Of a stretch of 57,665 nucleotides of DNA, positions 31,456 to 43,400 are shown in pieces (the stretch's first letter is position 1; each line of letters begins with the position of its first letter). This DNA comes from a virus: positions 1 to 57,665 of the IMG/VR virus record IMGVR_UViG_3300042482_000462, one strand, 5' to 3'. A program made the position numbers and the translations under genes. The notes under the pieces are model-generated. The model was not told the origin of the DNA, ran no database searches, and was given only the letters and a program-made list of their open reading frames with translations.

Positions 31456-34400
31456 ATGCCAACACTTCAAGAACTGCGCACCAGCATTCCAGAGCTTACC
31501 GGCCTGGACGACAGCACCGCCGTCGAGTACATCCGGCGCATTCACTACCCTGACCGGACAGCCGCAGAAATCGGCTCACGGCTGGGCGTGAAGCCGGCTG
31601 CGCCTTCCGTGAAGCCGCGCAGTATCCCGGCCGCCGTCAACGACACGGTGATCGACTTCAGCAACGCCGTTGCCGGTGGTGTCGCGTCCATCGGCAACTT
31701 TGTGTCGCCCGGCAACCGGGTTTCCAAGTTCATTCAGGACGACATCATCCAGGCTGGCCGGGCAAACCAGTCCGATGCCACCCAGGCAGAAGATGCCCGC
31801 TACGGCCAGGAAATGGAAGCCGCGCAGGGCATTGGCGACGAGGTTGCATCGACGCTTGGCTACGTGGCGCGCAATCCAATCCGGTCGCTGGCCACCGCCG
31901 CAGGTTCGTTCGTCGGCCCTGCTGCCGGCGTCAAGGCCGCACAGTTGGCTGCGCGCGGTGTCGGCGTGTCTGCTGGCGGCGTTGGTGCTGCGCGTGCAGG
32001 CATGGCCGGTGGTGCGTTGACCGGTGCAGCCCTGGCCGGTGGTGACGCTGGCGGAACGGCTTACGACCTGGTGATAAAGGCGGGCGGCACGCCTGAGCAG
32101 GCCACAGAAGCGGCCCGCAACGCATCCGTGATCCCGGCTGCCGTTGGTGGCGTGGGCGGCATGGTTGGTGCCGAACGTCTGCTGGCTGGCGCCAAAGGCT
32201 TCAGCGGCGGCAGGTTGGCGCAGATCGGCAAGACAGCAGCCGTGGAAGGCGGGCAAGAGTTCATTGAGGAAGGCGTCACCCAGTACGAAGGCCGGCGCGC
32301 TGCGATGCCGTATGACCCAACCATCGACCCCATGAAGGGTGTGGCAGGCGCCGCAACGATGGGCGCTGTGTTGGGTGCTGCTACAGGTGGTGCGATGGCA
32401 GCGCTGAAGCCGCAGGTTCCAGAGCTTGGCCCGTTGAGCCGTGCGGCAAACATCGCACCAGACACAACGCCAGAACCGCCGCCGCCACCCGTACCGCTGA
32501 CGCCAGAGCAGGACGCAACGCTCAAGGCCCACGCCAACGCCCGCAACGCCGAGTTGACCGAAAAGGCCAAGGGCACCAAGGACGTGAAAACGCCAGAGGG
32601 CACGATCCCTGGCAAGCAGCCCGAGTTTCTGACGCCTGCAGAGAAGGAAGAACAGGCATTCCTGCAGCAGAACGGCGGCGACACTCAGGCGCTGGCCAAG
32701 GCTTACCCTGGACTGACCGCAGAGCAAGAGCAGCGGGCGCTCGCCAACATTCAAGACTTCGCCAACGAAGGCCAGGACCGGATGCGCACGTTCGCGCCCG
32801 CGCCGCAGCCGGCCCCGCCGCGCCAGCCGGCAACGGTCATCAGGGCAGAGCCTGAGCCGCGCCCACAGCCGCCGTCATTCGAGCCTGACCTGACCACACC
32901 GGCAGCGATCTATGAATCGCTGAACGAGATCGAGCAGCGCAACGACCAGACGCGCCGCATGTATGCGCAGCAGCCAGGTGACCGGCTGAACAAGCAAGGA
33001 AAGCCGTTCAGCAACAAGGCCGCGGCGAAGATCGACCAGAAGAAGGCCGGCGACGGGTTTGCGATTGTTCCAGCCGACAATGGTTTTGTGGTGCGTCCGG
33101 TGGTGGGCGTATCTGCGGAAATTCCGCAGATGGACGCAGACCTGCCGACGCTGAAGAAAGCATGGAGCGACGCCGCAGCGGCCGGGCGCACCGAAGACGC
33201 CAAGGTCATCAACGACCGCATCCTGGCACTGAAGGCTCCAAAAAATGCACCAGAACGGCAAGCACCAGCCCAAGCCGAAGGAACTCAAGCGCCAGCGCCG
33301 GCAGCAGTTGCAGGAGCGGCAGCACCAGAAGCCGATTTTTCCGCAACCGGACAGCCTGCCGTTCAAGCGGGAGGGGTAGATCAGAAAGCGCGCTGGTTGA
33401 AGAACGTCGCCGACAGCAACAGACTGGCAGGCCCCACGGGCGCGCAGATCACCGGTATCGAGAACGGTCGGCTCAACTATGCAGGCGACCCGCGCACAAG
33501 CAAGCAGGGCAAGTCTCTGATAGCCAGCGTGGACGAGGCGCTCAAGGCTGGCGCCACGCTTGCGGAGATTGCGCAGGCAGCGGCACCCAAGCCTACTTCC
33601 ACCAATGCCGCGGCCCCGAAAGTACAACCCCCCGCGCAAGTCGCCGGGGATCGGGTAGCCGCGGCGCCACGTCAAGGACAGGTTGGCGACAAGTTTGCGG
33701 CCGGCGAGGTGGCGCTGACGGCCAGCGGGCGAACCACAACGCCATTTCCAAAGGTCGCGCTGGACACAAATCGCAAGGCAGCGGCCACCATCAAGGCCGT
33801 TGACCAGTGGCTGATGTCGAACGCGCTGGCTGAGGCCGAGTCGCGTGGTGACGATTTCAACGCCAGACAGTTTCGAGCGAATCAGACCAAGCCGCAGCAG
33901 GCAGACAAGGACAGCGCCGAGGAATACCTTTTTGGCGATCAGCCGCGCGTGCTGCCGTCCATTACCAGGCCGCTGATTTCAACCGCTGCCGCCCCACCCC
34001 CACAAGCACAACCCGCTGCCACAGCAGTGGCCCGCCCAAACCGCCGCACCAAGGCCGTGGAAGCCAAGGCAAAAGAGGCAGAGTCCAAGCGCGCGGACTA
34101 CTTCAGCCCAGGAAACATCGTCAAGAGCTTTGGCGGCCACGACGAGGTTTTGTCCTACACGCCCACCGCTGGTGGCGGGTTCACCGTCAAGGTGCATGAG
34201 GTCAAGAAGAACGACCAAGGCGAGTGGGTTCGACTTGGCAAACCGCAGGACGCCCGCCAGCACGCCACCAACCCCGATGCACGCGAACTGGCAGCCGGCC
34301 CCGTTGCAAGGCTGAACCCGCAGCCGGGCGCCGAGGTTAAGTACAGCGAGCCACGGGCAGATGGGGCGCCGTTCCAAAACGCCCCAGGCCGTGGCAGGGC

Positions 34401-37400
34401 ACCAGTACAGGACCAGGCCAATCCCGCTGCACCAGAGCCCGCACCCAAGACGCTGAAAGAGCGCCGGGAGCAGGCCAAGGCAACGCCAGGACGCAACGGC
34501 CCGAACGTCATCATCAACCGCCTGGGCCCGGATGGGCTGACCGACGCCGAGCGCGCGGCAGGCAAGAAGCCGTACAACGACCCGCCAGCGCCACCTGCTG
34601 ACGACAAGACAGTCAAGAGTTTGTTTGGAAACGCCCCTCTCAAGGGAGCATCCGGCAAGATGGATACTCTGGGTGGCTTCTCTGCCGGCGACCGCGTGAA
34701 GGTCAGTGGCCGCACCATCGGCGACTCGACCGTCGAGTTCCTGTTTACGCGCGACATGGCAGGGTTCAGTGAGCCAGGCCAGATGGCGCAAATTGTGAAT
34801 GCCGACGGCAAAAGGCTTCAGGTGCTCACGTCTGAGTTGCAGCGCATCGACGCCGCGCCCGACCTGCAGACCAGCGTGGCAGTGCGGGAACTGGCTGCAC
34901 GCGCAGCGGCATTGCAGACCCCACCGGCCGCGGCACCGGCCCCGAGCGCCAACACCGTCTTCACCGAAGACGCCGCCGCAGCCGCCCGTGCCCGCCTGAA
35001 GGCCAAGCTGGGCCGCCTGAGTTCCGGCATCGACCCCGAGACGATGATGGACGGCATCACGCTGGCCGGCTACCACGTCGAGAAGGGCGCCCGCACGTTT
35101 GCCGCCTACGCCCGCGCGATGGTCGACGACCTGGGCGATGCGGTGAAGCCGTACCTTCAATCCTGGTACATGGCCTTGCGCGCCGACCCGAAGGCAGCCG
35201 CTTTCAAGGCCGACATGGACAAGGCCAGCGCCATTGAAGATCTGACGCCCCCCCAGATTGAAGCGCTGCTGGCGCCAAATGACGCCAACCAGACGGCTCA
35301 AAAAGCGCAGAATGAGGCGCCAAAGGAGAACCCAGATGATTCCCCCACTTCAGGATCTGCGCCTGCGGTCAATCAGCCGCTGGCTCAAAGACCAGAGCCC
35401 AGCACTGCCCGCCGCGGTGCTCAACAGCCGCGCAAGCGAGCTGGACGAGCAGATGATCGAGTCGTTCGAGGAACGGGAGGACTCGTTGAAAGCGCAGCGG
35501 ATGAAGGAGCGCCGCTGGGGGACGGAGGAAAGCCTGACACGGTTCCCGCTGGAGCGGATGGAACTGTGGCAGGAGGTGTGCAGCGAGTTCCTACCCGTGA
35601 CTTCCGACCAGCCGCAGGAGACCTGAAGCGCGAGGGTTCGTGGTTTGCCACGGCTGCACGCAACATTGACCTGATTGAACTGGCTCTGCGCATCCAGGCC
35701 GAAAAGCGAGTGGCCACGCCGCAGGAACAGGCTCAACTTGCGAAGTACGTGGGCTTTGGCGCCAGCGAGATCAGGAACAACCTGTTCCCGGTGCCGTCGC
35801 AGTGGGCCCGCCAGCAAGACCCCAAGCGCCTGATCTGGCCAGACTTGGTGCGTGAAGCGCGCTGGAAGCCGCTGGCCGAGCGCATGGCCGCGTTGCCAGA
35901 AGAGTGGCAGCGTTCGGTGCTTCAGTCAACGCAGTATGCCCACTACACCAGCGAAGGCGTGATCCGTTCCGTGTGGAGCGGCCTGCAGCGCCTGGGCTTT
36001 ACCGGCGGCAAGGTGCTGGAGCCAGGCATGGGCATCGGCAGCTTCAACATGCTGATGCCAGACACGGTGCACGCCACCAGCCGTTACACCGGTGTGGAGT
36101 TCGACGGACCGACCGCGCTGATTGCGCAGATGCTGTCTCCCGACCAGAACATGCTGCACGAGGACTTCATCAAGCGGAAGTTCCCGCGTGACTTCTTCGA
36201 CCTGGCGGTAGGCAACCCGCCTTTCTCGCAGACCAAGATTCTTGGCGACCCGGACTACGAAAAGTTTGGGTTCATGCTTCACGACTTCTTCTTTGCCAAG
36301 AGCCTGGATCGCGTGCGGCCAGGTGGCCTGCTGGTGTTTGTCACCAGCAAGGGCACGATGGACAAGCAAAGCGACAAGGCCCGGAAGTATCTGGCCGAGC
36401 GCGCCGACTTGCTGGGCGCCATCCGGCTGCCGTCTACCGCCTTTGAGGACAACGCCGGCACCAGCGTTGTCACCGACGTTCTGTTCCTGCGCAAGCGCGC
36501 CCCTGGCCAGGAGCCGGCAGGCCCGGCGTGGACCGGCGTGCAAACCATCGACACCAAGGATGGCCCCGTCGTAGTGAACGAGTATTTTGCGGCGAACCCC
36601 GGTATGGTGCTGGGCGAGCAGCGCATCAACGGCAACGTGGACGACTTCGGCCGGCGCATCAACAGCAATGGCATGGGCGGCGCCAAGTACACGGTGGTGA
36701 GCTACGACTCCACGCCTGAGCAACTGGACGAGCGTTTTGCCAAAGCCATCGAAAGCCTGCCAGAAAACGTGTATTCGCCCCTGAGCGCCAACAGCGAGCA
36801 GGTGAAGCGCGAAACGGCCAAGGTGGACTTTGACCCGTCGATCAAGCGCGAGGGTGTTGTGTACCTTGGCGCCGACGGCAAGCTGCGCCGCGTGCAGAGC
36901 GGTGTTGGCGTGGCCCTGGCCGATGGCATGAAGTTGTCGGCCAAAGACGAAGCCTGGTTCAAGGGGTACGTGGGTGTGCGCGACATGGTGCAGGCCGCAC
37001 GGCTTGCCCAGGTGCAGGACGGCGATTGGGAGAAGGCGCTGAAGGCGCTAAACAAGGCTTACGACGCATTCCGCAAAGAACACGGCCCAATCAACGACTT
37101 CCGCACGCAGACCCGCCGCGGCACCGACGAAGAAGGCAACGAGGTCACGACCGAGATCCGCATCTTCAAGAACCGGCGCCTGTTCCGCGAAGACTACGAC
37201 AGCGCCGTCATGACGCAACTGGAGGTCATCAACGAAACCGGCGAGATCATCAAAGCCCCGTTCCTGCTTGGCCGCACCATCGGCAAGCCTGTGGTGCGCG
37301 AGGTCAAGACCGTGGGTGACGCGCTGGCCGTGTCGTTGGATGAAACCGGTCGGCTGGACCTGGACGACATTGCGCGCCGCATGAGCTTGAGGCGCGACGA

Positions 37401-40400
37401 AGTGGTCGACGCGCTGGGCACTCAGATCTACAAGGCCCCTGGCGGCCAGTGGCAACTGTCGGACGAGTACCTGTCCGGTGACGTGGTGGCCAAACTTGAG
37501 GAAGCCGAGCTTGCCGCGCGCCTTGACCCAAGCCTCGCGCGCAACGTGCAAGCTCTGAAGGAAGTTCAACCCGAGAAACTTGGCCCGTCGCAAATCAGCG
37601 TGAAGGCCGGCGCATCATGGGTTCCTGCGGAGTACGTCAATGACTTTGCCAAGGAAATCGGCGCAGGCGCTGTGACGTTCGATTCCAAGACCGAATCTTG
37701 GCAAGTCCAGGGCGGCAACGAGCGCAGCGCGCGCCGGGCTGGCGCTGAGTACGGCACCGCCGATCGTTCGCCTTCGGAGTTGCTGGAGTCTGTGCTGAAC
37801 AGCCAGAGCATCACGATCAAGCGCACCGATGCCGACAAGAAGGTTTACACCGACGCGGCGGCAACCACGGCGGCCAACGAAATGGCACGCAAGATCAAGG
37901 AGAAGTTCAAGGGGTGGGTGTGGACTGACGCCGACCGCGCAAGCAACCTGGTGGAGATCTACAACAAGCGCTTCAACAACATCGCGCCGCGCCGTTTCGA
38001 CGGCTCGCACATGACGCTGCCTGGGGTGAGCCTGCGGTTTAGCCTGCATCCGCACCAGAAGCGCGCGATCTGGCGCCAGGTGCAGACCGGCGACACCTAC
38101 CTTGCGCACGCGGTGGGCGCCGGCAAGACCATCGAAATGATTGCCGGCGGCATGGAGCAAAAGCGCCTTGGGCTCATCAGCAAGCCCATGTACGCCGTGC
38201 CAAACCACATGCTGGAGCAGTTCGCCAACGAGTTCATGGAGCTCTACCCGCTGGCCAACATCATGGTGGCCGACGACGAAAACTTCTCAGCCGAGCGCCG
38301 CAAGGCTTTTGTGGCCGCCGCCACCTTGAACGCCCCTGACGCCATTGTCATCACTCACAGCGCGTTTGAGCGCATTGGTGTGAAGGAGGAAACCGTCGCT
38401 CCCATCCGCGATGAGATTCTGGACGACCTTCAAACCGAACTGGAGGACAGCGACAAAGGCGACCGCGTGCGCCGGGCGCAGCTGCAGCAGCAGATCGAGG
38501 CTGTGGAACAGCGGTTTGACAGCATCGTCGGTGCCGGCAAGAAGGACTCGACCATCAAGTTCGAGGACATCGGCGCCGATTTTGTCTACGTGGATGAGGC
38601 CCACGCTTTCCGCAAGCTGGACTTCACGACGAACCAGAAGATCAAGGGCATTGACCCCAACGGGTCACGCAGGGCCCTGGATATGTACGTCAAGACCCGC
38701 TACCTGGGCCGCAAGAAGCCAGGTCGCGCAATGGTGTTTGCGTCTGGCACGCCGGTGACCAACACCATGGGCGAGCTTTACACCATCATGCGGTTCTTCT
38801 CACCCCAAGAGTTGAGCCGGGGTGGCATTGCAACCTTCGACGCTTGGGCGCGGCAGTTCGGCGAGGCAGTGCCTGCACTGGAAGCCAACGCCGCCGGCCG
38901 GTACGAGGTAGTGGAGCGCTTCGCCAAGTTTGACAACGTGCCCGAACTGATGTCACGAGTGCGGCAGTTCATGGACGTGCTGACGTCGGAACACCTGGGC
39001 GCCTTGGTCAAGCGGCCAGACATTGAGGGCGGCAAGCCTGACCTTATCACGGTAGATCCTACCGAGGCCCTGAAGAAGTACATGAAGGGCGTGCTTCTGC
39101 CGCGCCTGGAGCAGTCGCGCAAGTGGAAGCCGACGAAAGATCAGCCGTTCAACCCCGACCCCGTGATCGCCATCACCAGTGACGGCCGTTTTGCCGCGCT
39201 GGACCCGCGTTTTGTTGGGGAAAAGATCGACGAGAACGCAACCCCGACCAAGCTCACGCGCATGGCCGACGAGGTGGCGCAGATCTACAAGGCCAGCGCT
39301 GGCAACGAATACTTGGACAAGCAGGGCAAGCCAGAGCCTGTCAAGGGCAGCACGCAGATCGTGTTCTACAACCTGGGCTTTGGGGCGCAGTCGATGCAGA
39401 ACCGCGGCTTCGATGCGCGCGGCACTCTGACCAAGCGTCTGGTGGCGCAGGGCGTGAAGCGCGACCACATCCTGTGGTTTGATGATGCGGACACCGACTC
39501 CAAGAAGGAGACGATGTTCAAGGCCATGCGCAATGGCCAGGCCCGTGTGCTGATTGGCAGCGCCAAGAAGATGGGCACTGGTGTGAACGTGCAGAAACGC
39601 CTGCTGGCTCTGCACTACTTCGACCCGCCCTGGTATCCCAGCGACGTGGAGCAGCCGCACGGCCGCATCATCCGCCAGGGCAACCAAAACACACTGGCCA
39701 CCATCAAGTGGTACGCCACCAAGGGCACCTACGACAGCACCATGTGGCAGATGGTGGCACGCAAGCAGCGCTTTATCGACCAAGCGTTCAGCGGCGACAA
39801 GTCGCTGCGCACGATGGAGGACATGAGCGAAGCCAGCATGTTCGAGCAGGCCGCCGCGGTGGCCAGCGGAGACCCGAGGGCTTTGCAGTTGGCCGGGTTG
39901 CGCCAAGACGTGGAGCGACTGGAACGGCTGCAGGCGGCGCACGCCAGCGAGCAGATTGCACTGCGCAGCGGCCTGCGCAGTGCCGAGTGGAACATTGAGA
40001 GCTACGCCAAGCGGGTGAAGACCTACGGCGACGCATTCAAGGCCATCGGCGGCGGGTACTACAGCTTCAGCAGTGCAACGGTTGGCGGCAAGACATTCGA
40101 CAAGGTAGGTGAGTTCGGCCAGGCGCTGAAGGATGCTTTCAACCAGAAGGCCGCCGATGCAGTCATGGAACCGGGCACCAAGACGCGCGCCCTTGCCACG
40201 CTGCCATCTGGCATCACAGTCCGCATGGAGGCCAACGAAGACCGCGAAGGCAAGCCAACCGGCGAACATGAACTGGTGCTGCGTGCCGGGTCCGTCGACA
40301 TTCAGTTGACCGGCTACGCTGCCGCGCTGGGCGAGAAGGTTGACGCCGTGGGCCTTGGCCGGCGCGTCATCAACGCCGTCAACGGCATCGAGGCAGACTT

Positions 40401-43400
40401 GAACCGCGCCAAGTCGTCGCTGGCCAACGAGGAAACCGACGCGACGCGGCTGCGCAAGAAACTGGGCGCGCCTTTTGAGTATCAACAAGAACTGGCCGAG
40501 AAGATCGGCGACCTGAAGCGCCTGGAAGAAGAACTTCGCGCCGAAGGAGAGGCAGAAGCCCGCGCCGCGGCGGCAGAGGTGGTGATTGACGCCACGGGCG
40601 CCAGTGAAGCAGGACAGCCGCGCGCCGACGGCGCCGCGCAGTTCAGCCGCGCCACCGGCCAGTCCACCACCCCCGCCCAGCTTCGCACCGCCCTTGAAAC
40701 CGAGTTCAGCCCTGAAACCATCGGCGCCCTTGAGCGCGCTGGCCTGCTGACCATTGGCGACCGCCCGACCGCTGGCATGCCTTCAGACGCAGCTGGTGTG
40801 AGCCAGGGCGGCAGGATTGGCCTGTTCGCCGGCAACACCCGGCCGGGCTCGACAGCCGTCGCGTACCACGAAGCCCTTCACGCCACGCTCAAGACCAGCA
40901 TCGGCGAGCAGACCTACGCTGCGCTGCTGGACCGCCTGGCGGCCATCGACAGCAAGGCCATGGCCGGTGGGGCTACGCAGAAGTTCTTTGCCCAGGCGCG
41001 GGGTCGCATCCCTGCCGACCTGACGGGCACTGAGCGGCTGGAAGAACTTGCCGCGTACTCGGTCGAGGCCGTGCAAGCCGAACGCGAAGGCACGCCGCTG
41101 GCCATCAAGCGCTGGGTGAGCGACTTCCTGGCAGCGCTGCGCGCGGGGCTTTCCAAGGCACTGCAAGCGGCAGGTGTGGGCCTGCGCATCCGGGCGCGGC
41201 TGCTGGCCGACCCGGCAACGCTGCGGAAGATCGCGCGCGACGGGCTGCAGGCAATGGCAAGGCAGGGGATGCAGGGCGATGCTGCAATGGCGTTCAGCCA
41301 GCCAGCAGCCGGCCCGAAGTGGTACAGCGCACTGAAGCAGTCCATCGCAGGCCTGAGCATGGGCGCAGCGCCGGCCCAGGGTTGGAAGGACAGTATCAAG
41401 GGGCTGGTGGCCAAGGGCGCCGTGAAAGCTGATGAAATCGAATGGACCGGCATCAACGAGTTCTTGGACCTGCAGCAAGGCAAGGTCACCAAGGCCCAAG
41501 TGATGGCATTCATGGATGCCAACGGGGTGCAGGTAACCGAGACGGTGCTGTCTGACGAAGTAGCGCGTTCGCTGCCCGCTGGTTGGCAGGTTCTGCGCGG
41601 CTACGACGACACGTTCACTGTTTCTGATGGCGACGGCAACATCATGGGAGAGGGCGAAACGGCGGCAGAAGCCGTGGCCAACGCGCAAGACGAAGACGCA
41701 GCGGCGGACACGCCGTCAATGACCAAGTACGGCCGGTACACCCTGCCTGGCGGCACCAACTACCGCGAGGTGCTGCTGACGCTGCCCACCAAGTCGTCGG
41801 GAAAGTATTGGGCCGAAGACGTAGGCACTGTTCCCGGGGTCCAGAACTGGATGGTCGCATCAACGCGCGAATCAGATGGGGAAACCGTGTATCGCGGCAA
41901 GAGCCACGGTTCACGCCAATCAGCAGAGCGAGCCATTGCGGAACTTGAAGGCGCGAAGAACTACAAGTCCAGCCACTGGGACCAGCCCAACGTCCTGGCC
42001 CACATCCGCCTGAACGACCGCACGGATGCAGACGGCAACCGGGTGCTGTTTGTGGAAGAGGCCCAATCCGACTGGGGCCAGGATGGCAAGAAGAAGGGGT
42101 TTGCCAACCCTTCAATGAAGCCGCTCACCAACAAGGAGTACCAGGCCTATCTCGACGGCCTGGTGGATGAGTACGCAGACAAGTTTGCCAAAGAGGCTGG
42201 CAGCCGTAGGGATGCTGAACGCAACGCCATCAACATGCCTATGCGTGCACTCGCTGAGGCACTTGGCAAGGCCGACGAGCTCGCCACCATGAGGGCTCGC
42301 CGACAAATGGACATTGATGGCGTGGCCGCCGTCCCGCTTGCCCCATTCGTTGGCGCCACCGACAAGTGGCTCACACTGGCCCTGAAGCGCGTCATCAAGA
42401 TGGCCGTCGATGGCAGCTACGACAAGGTGGCCTTTGTCACGGGCGAGCAAAGCGCGGATCGGTATGACCTGAGCAAGCAGGTGGACTCCATCCGCATCAC
42501 ACGAGTGGGCGCCGATGAGTTTGATGTGGCCGCCGCCGTGAAGGGTGGCGGGCGGGGCATCAGCGAAACCGGCCTGTCACTTGCACGGCTTGAAGAAACT
42601 GTCGGCAAGGAGTTGGCAAAGCGCGGCGCTGCATTGCCCGAGGGCGTCGGCGAAACCTACACCGACACGGACCTGAAAGTCGGCGGCGAAGGCATGAAAG
42701 CCTTCTATGACCAGATCGTCCCTGCCGCTACCAAGGCCCTGCTGAAGAAGCTGGGCGGCGGGCAGATGGAGGCTGTACCAATCGCGGCAGTTGAACAAGG
42801 GTTGCGAGTCAAGCCGGTTGACAGCCCGTTTGGCAAATTTGTTCTTGTCGATGGAAGCGGCAAAGAAGTAGGACTATTTGAAACGGAAGCCGAGGCAAAG
42901 GCTTACATTCGCCAAGCGGCGAAGCCGCAGCCCGGATTCGCCATCACCCCCCAGATGCGCGAGAAGGCCAGCGGTGGAATGCCGCTGTTCAGCCGCACCG
43001 ACCAGACCGCCACCGAAGCATTCAAGCGCTGGTTGTCAGCGTCATTGGCATTCGACGGCCGGCCGGATGCCTTTGCGGCGGAACATGGCGGCGACAGCTT
43101 GGCGAGTGACGCCGCATTCGTGCGCAATTTCTTTGATACGCGAACCGTTCAAGAATTTGGACTTGGCGGCTTCGACATCCCAAGTCGGCGCGTTGTGATG
43201 CGTCGAGTGCTCGGAGTGCTTGAAGATTTCAAGATTCGCCAATCTGTTGTCCAACTTATCCCCGTTGATGTGGTGAACATCCTCGGAGCGAAGCAGCTTA
43301 CGCCCAAGATGCTTTTCAACGACATGGCGATGCTCACGGATTTGCTTGCCGGCAACCGTAATGATTCGATACCCCTTGCGGTCGATGAAACCGCAAAGGT

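Noticed and set aside
33979-35301. 440-codon minus-strand frame within the giant gene
   Set aside because: A shadow frame caused by high G+C and skewed third positions; no ribosome-binding site or motif. Similar shadows at 31576-32754, 38953-40488 and 43801-44961 are rejected for the same reason, unlike the HNH frame, which has clear family motifs.
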